A stretch of DNA of 64,000 bases, from assembly GCA_000711775.1 (NCBI GenBank), contig ARYC01017371.1, forward strand, positions 1-64,000. The letters are read 5' to 3'. Position numbers and translations under genes: made by a program. The notes beneath the pieces were generated by a model. The model was not told the DNA's origin. It was given only the letters and a program-made list of their open reading frames with translations, and ran no database searches. Below are positions 23,101-32,185 of the stretch, one piece after another; the stretch's first letter is position 1, and every line of letters begins with the position of its first letter. The DNA is from Oxytricha trifallax. Its lineage: Eukaryota; Ciliophora; Spirotrichea; Sporadotrichida; Oxytrichidae.

Positions 23101-24181
23101 GCTAAATCTCTGCCCTTTAGAAGTAGTGGTTATCGATTTCAATAGAGCTTTAAGATAGGAGATTGTCACTTTAGCACAGGTACTTGGTACTCCAGGTTAC
23201 TTCCCAATAAGAGAGAAGTGGACTAATGGTTCTGTTTAATGGGATGTTTGGGCAGTAGCAGCAATAATTTTAGAAAGTGACATGGAATGTATGTCTTACT
23301 TTGGTACAAAGCATGAAAAATAATCAATTAGCTTAGCTTAGAAGCATATAAAGTAAGAAGATGTCTGCGAAGAAATAAAAAGCATAGTAGAGATGATAAT
23401 CGTGAGAGCTCCTTCATATCCTAGATAATCCTTAGATGACATACTTGAGCCACTATAGAGAGCAAGATTCAAGAGATACAACAAAGACAAGCAGATTAAA
23501 TTTGTTTGAATTAAGTACTCTAATACTCATTAAATATTCATTAAATTCGCATAAAAACTGCGTTTTCTCTACTAACCCCAATAAGACCCCAACTATACCC
23601 TACAAATCAAAGCACTTATAAACCTCACTAAGGGGTTTTGGGGTTTTGATTCCAAGAGCAGTTCTTTTTAGGACACTTTTTGGAAGTGTTTTCTTTCTCG
23701 AAATTCTCATTTTAGAGTTTGCAATTGATATTAACCTTAAGTCTGTTAGTACTTATTCTACTCTTTTATTTTGTAATTTCTCACTTATTTTCAATTTCAA
23801 TCTTGCTGCAAACCTTATAGCTTCTCTTGGGGTTAAATATTCAAACAATATATCTTCTTTTGCAACAAAAGCACCAATTTTATTGAAAGTACTATAATCT
23901 AAAGCATTTCTATCATTTAAAAATACTTTTCTGTTAATATTATACTCTTTGTAAGGCTTCCCTCTATCACTTATAAGATTTAAGAGGGCTGTCTATTCAT
24001 CCACTGATTACCCAATAATATAAGTAGCTTAGCCTGGTAAAGCATAGCCACTTCCAGATTTCAATAAATCTCTCAATATCGATTTTTTCCCCCCAAAATC
24101 TTTTCTATCTCTTCTCTTGAGCGGCTCTATGAATTAGTATTTTATATCGTAAAATGAAAGTTTTACTGGCTTTTGTACCAT
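17174..24181 (-). CDS. ABCG-type half transporter A with degenerate nucleotide-binding motifs, interrupted by TBE#3
   Basis: ATG at 24181, TGA at 17174-17176. N-terminal nucleotide-binding domain then six-helix membrane domain, as in ABCG (White/BCRP) exporters. It aligns along its length with ABCG-B (43612-48420). Walker A is GQSVDEQTA instead of GSSGSGKTT, so the GK(T/S) is gone. The LSGGE signature is LPKSVLKR. Walker B (LVLLDEPT) and the H-loop (STIHQP) remain; the D-loop is NSMENW rather than SGLDSF. The membrane part keeps PLLLIGGFFANI, WIQYISPIRYGSEAL and a C-terminal TM. Two IESs are resolved near the 3' end; 17.9-18.5 kb contains more that I did not resolve. The frame is kept, so probably expressed but unable to hydrolyse ATP canonically; a dead heterodimer partner is one possibility. 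Confidence 0.85.
17395..17462. other. IES in ABCG-A, pointer TTAAAA
   Basis: TTAAAA at 17389-17394 and 17457-17462. Joined frame ..SPLESFLNLSLGYHLGY.. aligns residue by residue with ABCG-B ..[13 protein letters not shown]... 68 bp. Confidence 0.85.
17507..17693. other. IES in ABCG-A, pointer TAAA
   Basis: TAAA at 17503-17506 and 17690-17693. Joined frame ..NEFHTRPLGFNFPPGLSPL.. compares with [29 protein letters not shown] pairing would also keep the frame, so the exact pointer is tentative. 187 bp. Confidence 0.65.
19283..20347 (+). CDS. TBE#3 42-kDa transposase, one in-frame TGA
   Basis: ATG at 19283, TGA at 20345-20347, about 354 codons. DDE motifs are all present: HADEA (first Asp, about residue 175), [10 protein letters not shown] (second Asp), [14 protein letters not shown] (Glu). 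This is the IS630/Tc1-like fold of TBE transposases, acting on DNA in the nucleus. One in-frame TGA at 19493-19495 interrupts an otherwise continuous frame; upstream and downstream are in the same frame, so it is a nonsense codon rather than a frameshift. The stop lies 7 bp from the convergent 22-kDa gene. Confidence 0.87.
20354..21134 (-). CDS. TBE#3 22-kDa protein
   Basis: ATG at 21134 (MESLNDQMKRVEAQEM..), TGA at 20354-20356. More intact than the TBE#2 copy. Contains the same [15 protein letters not shown] block and the basic C-terminus, but a frame shift near 20800-20850 is needed to connect the two halves. No known domain. It converges on the transposase gene. Confidence 0.72.
21300..21560. 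repeat. GGTACC/TTAATTAGTACC-type short repeats inside TBE#3
   Basis: Between the 22-kDa and 57-kDa starts, variants of GGTACCAA, TTAATTAGTACC and CCGGTACTAA recur in both orientations. The equivalent spacer of TBE#2 (11040-11220) has a different array based on CTCCTAATTAAG and CCAAATTAAG. Likely the divergent promoter region of the element; purely structural observation. Confidence 0.5.
21695..23509 (+). CDS. TBE#3 57-kDa protein: zinc finger plus kinase-like domain
   Basis: ATG at 21695 (MPVNLNRRAALLGAGQ), TGA at 23507-23509. C2H2-type finger around 22440-22495 (CTTCMKSYTHSAKVKRH). Kinase-like C-terminal half: VIVDEYAYKVY-like segment, [34 protein letters not shown] (DFN in place of DFG), GTPGYFP, WAVAAIILE. 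HRD Asp is kept. The N-terminal third contains an AT-rich stretch (about 21780-22100) absent from TBE#2 that breaks the frame, possibly a secondary insertion, so it is uncertain that this copy is intact. Confidence 0.72.
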
Positions 24182-24953
24182 AAGGGATTATTAAATTGGA
24201 TTCGGAGGGATGGAGGGGTCTTGGTAAACAAGCTTTTAAGATACGATTGTTTCAGGATATTGGTTTACGATTTAAATTGGTTAATCGTATTTCAAATACT
24301 AGTCTCAAGACAAATTAATATTAACTAGAGAGTAAACTTAAATTGTTTAAAAACTTTACATCTCAAAACAAATAAATCAGTAATAAGTTTTTTTAATATG
24401 AAAATTTAAATATATGTAAAATTATTGATTTTTTATGAAAAATAAAGCTTTTTTTTAAAATTAATATCTTCAGGATTCTAAATTTGTCCCTAGTCATTGA
24501 TATTTTGCTAAAACTATTGCTCATTTTGAGACATTCGAATGTCACGCTGTTATTAATTTTAATAGAATGCATCTAAGTTTAGTTCTCTTTCATTGCCATA
24601 ATCATATTCATATTGAATATTTTGTTAAATATCGTTATTTATTAACGAACCGTGGTTACTGCCACTGTAAAAATTCATTCTAATTATAGAAGCACAAATT
24701 GTAGCTTTATTTTTACTAATTTATTACAATGAATATTAAAATTAATAATTTATACGATTTTGGAAGTCTTGGCATTAAAGTTCATACTTTTATTATGATA
24801 TCTTGAATGAATTGATATTGCAATTAAATATTGATTAAAAATTTTAGTTTTAAAGTAACATAGCGTTGTTAAAATATTTGAATATTTAAAATTAGATAAT
24901 TAATTTTTTTGTCATTATCTTCTCTATAATTTTTTAAAAAATTTTCTAAAATA
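24182..24953. other. AT-rich spacer between divergent genes
   Basis: Separates the ABCG-A start (-) from the RNase H2A-like start (+). A/T-rich throughout apart from a short GC patch near 24200-24225. No coding frame or repeat recognised; it probably holds both 5' ends. Confidence 0.5.
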
Positions 24954-25945
24954 ATGTCTTGTAAAGGAGGGTACTCTCAACTACCTTATCAATTTTAAAA
25001 TGAAGTTTGCGAACTTGGGATATATTCAGTGGGTCAACAAGTTACAATAGGTAATACGATTTAAATTCTTAACAAATCAAAATATAAAATTTGGAAATTT
25101 TTCTTAAAAAATTATGTATAGGGCCTATTGTTTATGCATGTTGCTTCAGTCCAGCAAAAGATGCAGTTGATTTAGTTCACTATTATCAATTAAAAGATAA
25201 TGCAGCCTTGAAAGAACAGGACAGAGTATAAAAGTTTGAGATTATTAAGAAACTCAACTATTCTAAACTGGGATACTTTATTAAAGTCTTTCATCCTAGG
25301 GAAATATCAAATGAGATTCTAAGAGACAGTCAATCAAGGGAAAATATAACAACTATTTCTTATAAAACGATTAAGAAACTAATCAGAATGGTGTTACAGA
25401 GAAGGTTCTAGATTTCGCAAGTTTACATAGGAAATTGTAAAATATTCTCGGGGTCATTTTAAAGCAAATTTTACAAGGACTTCCCAAATTTGAACTTCTA
25501 ATTCGACAGGAAGACTATTCACAACATACCTACTTTATCATGTGCCAGCATTTTAAGTAGAATTTACAGAGAGCAGTAGCTTTGGAGATGGAAGTATGAA
25601 GAGAGTAGAGAGTTTTCGAGAGACTTCGGGTTAGGATTGCCCAGTGTCCCCAAAACTTTAATGTGGCTCTAAGAATGCAAAGATGTGATCTTTGGCTATC
25701 CAAGTGTTGTGAGATTTTCGCATGAACATATTTAAAAGACTCTATACTTTGAGTGCATCAGAATAAATTGGCATGATATCTACAATCTGCATAAAGGAGA
25801 AAACGAAGCAGAGGCTTTTGAAGTGCCATAAATATATCAAAGCGATCAAGCACCAGCTGTCAAAGAAATCATTGAGAGAAAGTAAAATAACAAAAGATTT
25901 TCTTATGCTGATTTAACATTAATGACTAGAAATTTCAGATTATGA
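24954..25945 (+). CDS. RNase H2 subunit A (RNase HII)-like pseudoenzyme
   Basis: ATG at 24954, one intron 25051-25121, TGA at 25943-25945, about 306 residues. RNase H2A removes RNA from RNA/DNA hybrids using four acidic residues. The fold signature is clear: CELGI..GPIVYACCFSP, SCASILSRIYRE, FGLGLPSVPKT..WL, GYPSVVRFSHE. But DEAGRG is replaced by YSVGQQ, the VD.VG segment reads VYIGNC, the KAD block reads KTIHNI, and the (S/G)YP.DPKT block reads LPSVPKT. All four catalytic acids appear lost while the frame stays open. Either a structural paralog or a relic; an active paralog elsewhere is expected but not visible here. Confidence 0.85.
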
Positions 25946-25998
25946 AGCTTACATTCTTTAACAAATTGAGAATATTTTTAATTTCTATTAATTATCTT

Positions 25999-28900
25999 TC
26001 AATCTAGAAGTTTATTTAATTTTTTGTTCATAGCTACTTCCCTGAGCATTTCAATTTCTAATTTACTCTTATAAGTTTTCCATCTCTTTTCCGAATCAAC
26101 TATTTCCAGTATCTAATTTATATTGTCCACAGGTCTATCAATATCTCTAAACTTCTTCTCTAAAAGTTTCCTATCAATTATATTCTTAAGAGTTTCATTG
26201 AGAAAGTTTTTATCATCTTTCTTAACAACCATGACTTTGACTGTTGAGGTATGAGCAACTACAGTCAGTTGAGATTTAAGAAGTTCTTGCATGAGTCTAT
26301 CATATAATCTTGATTTAATTAGAAGTTAGTTTCTGGTTAAAAGTTCTATTTAATTAAAATCTTATATAAAAAGCTTAATAAAATAAAGTTCTTCTTCAGG
26401 CCTTCTTGGAGTAATTTCCTCAGCTAAATGAGAAGGTGCTCTATTATCAAAGATTGAATCTGAGCGTTTTAATTATGCCATACTCAATTAATTTGAATCT
26501 GACTTCTATTCAATCTTAGCATTCTCTTTTAACTCATTTTCCAAGAGCAAATCAGTAACTTAAGCTGTTGCTTCGTCTATTTATAATGAATTGAAAAATT
26601 ATTTTTTAAATACTATATCAATCATAATTTATGAGCTTTAAATTAATATGCAGTTGTTCATCTTCTTCATTTTAACCTGATTTCAAAGTCTTACTTTTTC
26701 TATTTAAATTTTTGGATGATAACTACTTTCGTTTCTTTTGTGAACTGTTAATAGAATCAATTTTTGGTTAAGCTTTATTCTAACAATACAATGAAGCCAT
26801 TTCATTCTTAATAGTGGATGGATAAATTTTAAGTTACTCAGAGTAATTCTCAGCTTCATCTATTATATGTCTTCTGATTAATTATTTATCAAGTAATGTT
26901 CTAAATCCCACGCAATTGCCAGGTTTCAATTCTCCAAATTGAATATGGTGTCTGTATTCAATCTTATTGTTAAGCATATCTTAGTTTAAAATCTCATTTT
27001 AGAAAGAGTATTTGTTTTGATTTTGCTCTTAAACTGCTTTTCTTATATGCTCTTCTGCTTAGTCCATTAATTTTTCTTGTTCATTTTCGTTCATTGGTAA
27101 ATTTAACTTGGCTAATTATTTATAGTCTAATCCATTATAGTGCATCGGCTATGGTAAATCTGTTTATAGGCATTTTTTGGCAAATCTGGACACTTTGGTA
27201 CTTTTGATAAAGTCTTGCTCAAATATGGTTCTGCATTCACATAAAATAAAATAAACCACCTTCTAGGATTATGAAACACTCTGTTGGCTCTACTCCTTGC
27301 TTTATCAAGATATCTCCAAGTTTATATTCCCTCATTTAAATGTTGGATGCTAATATCACCAAAGCATATGGACTTAAGTCTTCAAAAAATGTAGCTTATT
27401 TAAGCAACATAATTTTCTAATAGAGGGTGTCTTTCATCTCTTTGAAAATAGAATTGATGAAAGATTCCCTTTCAAATCTAAAGAGATGACAAGGATCACC
27501 GTTTTCATCTGCCAAGGCGAATATCTTATTTTTACTTAAAAGATCATAAGGATTTACAGTGAGTGACTAAATGCTTAGATCACCAAAACAATCCCCTGGC
27601 TTATAAGTAGTTAAAGGTATATCAATACCAAGTTCAAAGTCTTTTCTCATTATTGTCACAGACCCAGAGAGTACCACATACATGTACTTTGTAATTTCTA
27701 TATCAGAATCGATAATTCTTGCTTCCTCGCTGTTTACTTTTACATATGATCCAATCTTATAAATTTTTACTCTTATATCTCTCTCAAAGATTGAGAAAAA
27801 TTTAAGATCTTAAAGAACATTATCAATCAGTTGGTAATCAATTAATCGAAGCAGCTTTGCATTTTGCTTACTCATTTACTATTCAACATATTTCAGCTCT
27901 TAAAGAGTAAGACTAGAAACATTTGTAGAAAAGCCACTTTTCTTTTATTTTTTAATTCTAGTCATATTTTCTTTTACAATTTTATTTAAGAATCCCATTG
28001 TATTTATCTTTTATAAGAATAAATAAGCCAGGGTACTTTTAGCTGTACTCTCTCCATCAAGCTCCTAACCCTTTTTTAAGATTTAATTGTAAATAGATTT
28101 CTTCCTTGTGCTTTTATTTTTTATTGGAGATTCCCATTTTACTTCTTGATCTTAAGTTTCGCTTGGTATTTCTAAATCCTCCCCAAAAATTCCAAGCCTT
28201 GACGATATAGTTTAAGAAAGCTTTTCCAAATATTTTTTGATTGATTCATAGTATAAACTATCTCTAAATATATGAGGAATCTCAGTTCCAGGAATAATTG
28301 CAGATTTTATCAGATAGTTGTTATAGAGGTAGCTTAAAAATTCGTCTGTATCTTTATCAAAATTTTCTCTATCTTCTGACGTAACTCCATCGGGGCATAG
28401 TACATTCAATAGTTTATCTTGCGCCATGTCTCTTCGTTTTTCTAAATCCTCTCTTGTTATACCTAGAATTTGCATTAGCTTCTAATCTTCAGTCATTTAA
28501 GAAAGATCCTTCATTTTTTCAAGTCTTACTATAAAAGACTTATCTATCTCACTCAACTCATACTAACCTATTTCATCTCTTAATGGATTTGAAACTTTAT
28601 CTTAAATTGTTAAATCGCTTATAGTCTTGTCTATTTCTTCTTCGTGCTACCTCTGCTTAATGCCTTTTATTTCTTCCTAAATGTTTCGAACATGACTTTC
28701 AACAAGATTTTCAATATTTTCAGCTATCTTGATACTCTCTTTTTTGGATTTAGCTCCTATAGCACTTTTTATGAAAGATCTAGCCCTAACCATTTATTTG
28801 CTTCTCATCATGGGATTGTCATTTCGCTTTCTAGTATGACCCTCAAGCCATGGTCTGTCTCTTTGCTCTTGAATTTCTTAAAGATCTTAAATTTCATCCT

Positions 28901-30145
28901 TAACGTATTTCTTGATGTCAACACGCTGCTTAAACACTCTTAAATCTTCAATTAGTTCTTTATACTTTTCTTCAATTGGATCTTTTGCGCCTTTAGTATA
29001 AGCTTAGGTTAGGTCATCTAATTCTTTGTAAATTTTATCAAGGCTTGAAGTTCTTTATTTTTGAGGTGCTATTGTAAAATACAACTGAGACTTTCTTTAA
29101 GATGCTTAAGGAGTAAAACTTCTACTAGAACCACTTGTCTTAGTGATAAAGGTATCAATATTTTAGTAAAAGTTATCTCGATCTTTTAAAACATGTCTTT
29201 TGGCTTCAAGAAGCTTATCGAACTTTTATCTCTTTTTCTAGTATTCCTGTTCAAAAACTTCAATCATTGACTTCTTTACTTTCTATGGAACTTAATTATG
29301 CTGTAAAAGAGAAGTTCCCCGTTTTTAAGTTAAAATTCTTAGACTCTTTTTTGGATGTTAGGTTAGTTCTCTTTTTTAGAAGTATTTACTATTAAAGTTT
29401 ACTTGTCTGGTCGGAGTAGTATCTAAAAATAAATATAAATATATATATATAATACATCTTGCTTTTTCATAATTTAAATATCTAAATTTTACTCAAATTA
29501 TTAGTTTTAAAAGCTTATCATCGATATCTATTTGTCAGATCTCTCTATAGTTTATAACTATTTTTCAGCATTTTTCTCATTTTAAGTATTAAGTTTTTCT
29601 TCTCCTTTAGTTTCTCCTTTACCCAATTTACTTGCAGAATATATCATAATTTTATTGATACTCATTTACTATTGACTCATTAGCAGCCTTGGCCTTGTAA
29701 AACTATTAATGTCTCTATAACTTAAAATTCTTTAGTAATTTTCTTGTTTAAGCAGAGTGAGCAGTAAATTATAAAATATCGAAACTATCTCCTAATTCTC
29801 TTGAAACATCTGCTCATACATAAATTAAGCTTTTTCATAATCTTTATTCACAAAATTAATCAAAGCTGAATTGAATCGATAAGGTAAAGATCCTGGATAG
29901 TTTTTCAGACCATCCTGGAAAAATCTAAGAGCTTTATTATAGTCTTCTTTATGTAGATATTGATTGCCTTTAACTAAGAAAAATTCAAATTTGTCAACAT
30001 GTTGAAATAATTGATATCTAATTAAGTTTAATAAATCACTATTTTTATGCTATATAAACCAATAATTTATTCGTGAATTCTTAAAATGGATGATGTATAG
30101 TTTATGATGTGGCAATAATTAAAACAAAATAAAATCTTTTTTCAT
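25999..30145 (-). CDS. TPR and cyclic-nucleotide-binding-domain protein
   Basis: TGA at 25999-26001; start placed at the in-frame ATG 30145, tentatively. About 1,300 residues in gene order. N-terminal TPR-like helices (GNQYLHKEDYNKALRFFQDG; YRFNSALINFVNKDYEKA). A long charged coiled linker follows. Then two cyclic-nucleotide-binding (CAP_ED) domains: TKYMYVVLSGSVTIMRKD, YKPGDCFGDLS, LLKQATFFEDLSPYAL, YKLGDILIKQGVEPTECFIILEG. The C-terminal region is Ser/Gln/Lys-rich. No channel or kinase domain, so a soluble regulator is inferred. Two IESs are resolved; near 27250 the frame shifts in (TTTTA)n DNA and needs a 10-bp removal. Confidence 0.82.
26593..26644. other. IES in TPR/CNBD gene, pointer AATT
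   Basis: AATT at 26589-26592 and 26641-26644. Joined frame ..DEQLHINSLQIDEATAQV..; read-through meets TGA. 52 bp. Confidence 0.75.
29428..29486. other. IES in TPR/CNBD gene, pointer TATCTAAA
   Basis: TATCTAAA at 29420-29427 and 29479-29486, an 8-bp pointer around 59 bp of A/T with a (TA)n core. Joined frame ..EQNLDTTPTRQVNF.. connects the TPR half to the CNBD half. Confidence 0.88.
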
Positions 30146-30206
30146 TTCACGTTAACTTCCCCCCTTTATCAAGATGATATGACACACAGAAGCGCTTATC
30201 AAAACT

Positions 30207-32020
30207 TCAAAACAATTGGTCAACTTAATTTGCTGTTTATTATTCAAAGGTTTAATAATATTGCATGGGATGTAGATGATTTTGATATATAAATTCTTCA
30301 AGTGTCAATTAATTCATTTAATTTATATCATTATATTGAGTATTTGTTGATGATTTATTTTAAAGCTATATCGTCTAAGTTTTAAGCTAGTTTATAATGT
30401 CTCTTTTTCCTGAAACAAATTTCCTGCAGTTATTGTCATTAAATGGGTATTTTAAGTTTATCGACAGTTATTAATTCTTTCCATGAATAGGCGAAGAATT
30501 TTCATTATCCTAATCTGAACTTCTTAAAACTTCAAATTCATTCTTATCTTTGTCTTTCTAAACAATCTGAATAATCGAGTTCTTAAATCGTTCCTGATTA
30601 GTTTTATTTTAACTTCTTGGCATTGTGAAATTGTTATTATTTCCATCATGCTCCTATCTATTTTTAACTACATCACTTACCATTGTAGACAGATAGTCCT
30701 TGCTTTTTATAGATTAAAAACTTAAAGGTTGTGTAGCATTTTTCAATCTAGGACTTATGTAATCTGGTATCCCTTTAGTGTCTTAGCCAGTCAAAACAAT
30801 TTTGTGCACTGCATCTTATATAGAAGTAGCATAAAGGGATTTTACATCATTTTATGTTTAAGCTAGAAATTTTGAAAACTTTTGTACTTCGACCTGAGTG
30901 CGAGCTTGGTTTCTAGAACTTGGTCCTCTTATACGAATCATATTTTAAGACTGAGGTCTTGTATTTTGATAATTTTAATGACTTTAAAATGGGCTTTCAA
31001 TTTCTTAGTTATATATAATTTCTGGCTGAATTATGTTTCTTGTCTTATTCTATGATTTAGTTTCATATTTAGGCTTTAAATCTAAATCTGCATCAGCCAT
31101 ATTTGATTAAATTTGAGCCTTTACTTAGTTTTTAAGTTTTTGAATCATTTTGTCTCTTCTGTATTCCCCTCTATTTTAAATGACTGTCATGAATTCATCA
31201 TTCTTTAAATTTCTACTTGGATACTTGAGCCTATCAATAAAATTATTGTTAGTATGATACTACCCAGATTTCACTCTCTAAGAATTTAATACTTAATTGA
31301 AACCAGTCTAATTTGAAGTCATAACGCTCGAAATTTAATTATTTGTTTGATTCATAAGTCTCCTTGGCCCTAGAGATGAATAAATATTCCTACTTTATTT
31401 GCCATCATTTTTTAATTAAATTGAAGTGAATTTTTAGGTAGGTTGATTATTGAGCTAGCTGAGAATGTCATCTTGTTAATTTTTCTTTGAAAAATGTATT
31501 CTAGGAGCTTTAGATTGATATATAAAGGACTCTTCTTTGTATGCTGTAGAAGGTCTTCGGAGATTGAACGAGGATGCATTGATCTTTTGGTATGTAGATG
31601 AAAAAGATTGGTGTTAAAGAGTGTTTTTAGCTTCTCCATCCACAAAGTTGCTCATATTAATTTTCTAAGTGTTTCCAAAATTAAAAAATACTATAAATTT
31701 GAACGGTTATTGCTCTCTTAGAATGTCTCCAATTTTTAAAGCCTGTTTTCTTACTAGACCACTACACCACTCACATTATTTTAATTTATTTGATTTAACG
31801 ATATCTCTCCTTCTGTTAATGTTTACTTGCCTTCAAACATTATCCCTCCCTTGATATACCCATCATTTATAGTGTGATATAAATATTTTTCTTTGGAATG
31901 TCTACTTCCCTTTTTTAGTCTGTTTTTACGTTTTACAATGAGAAAATTAGTGTTTTCCTCTATATCTTCAGCTAAATCTGAGTTTATGCCATTGATTAGC
32001 TGCTTTCTTTTTTATAGCAT
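30207..32020 (-). CDS. Q/N/S-rich low-complexity protein
   Basis: ATG at 32020, TGA at 30207-30209, one IES, about 580 residues. Rich in Gln, Asn, Ser, Lys and Arg; no globular domain recognised. Segments such as SLYATSIQDAVHKIV and TGQDTKGIPDYISPRL look more ordered and may be short binding motifs. Same strand as the TPR/CNBD gene with about 60 bp between. Probably an intrinsically disordered cytoskeletal or RNA-associated protein; that is composition-based inference only. Confidence 0.75.
31654..31715. other. IES in Q/N-rich gene, pointer TTGCTC
   Basis: TTGCTC at 31648-31653 and 31710-31715. Joined frame ..TFQESNFVDGEAKN... Without removal the upstream frame ends at TGA and the downstream one appears to start at its own ATG (31655), a false start. 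62 bp. Confidence 0.85.
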
Positions 32021-32185
32021 TTATTTTAGATATTTAATTAGATTAAAAATTAATTTAATAAAGCAAACATACTTCAAGTTTCTTTATAAAATTTATCATA
32101 TTGAGAAATATTGATAGTTAAATTTAGAGCATAAGACTAAAACAAAATAAATTTAATTAAATCTTATTTAAAGTTATAATAAAAA

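Larger units (their letters stand above)
19181..23648. mobile_element. TBE: TBE#3, complete 4468-bp transposon inside the ABCG-A coding sequence
   Basis: Left end CAAAACCCCAAAACTCC from 19181, right end GGGGTTTTGGGGTTTTG to 23648, each followed inward by the same inverted repeat (..AGTGAGGTTTATAAGTGC..). ATT target copies at 19178-19180 and 23649-23651. Excision on one ATT joins ABCG-A codons ..KRTALG-M-ALISNPS.. in frame. Reversed relative to TBE#2: transposase (+) at the left, 22-kDa (-) in the middle, 57-kDa (+) at the right. It shares end-type with TBE#1. Confidence 0.95.

Noticed and set aside
23646..23897. Plus-strand 83-codon ORF just right of TBE#3
   Set aside because: Antisense shadow of the ABCG-A nucleotide-binding domain, which has strong homology on the minus strand.
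28644..28943. Plus-strand 99-codon ORF
   Set aside because: Antisense of the charged coil in the TPR/CNBD protein; Phe/Leu/Ser-rich composition is typical of an antisense coil.
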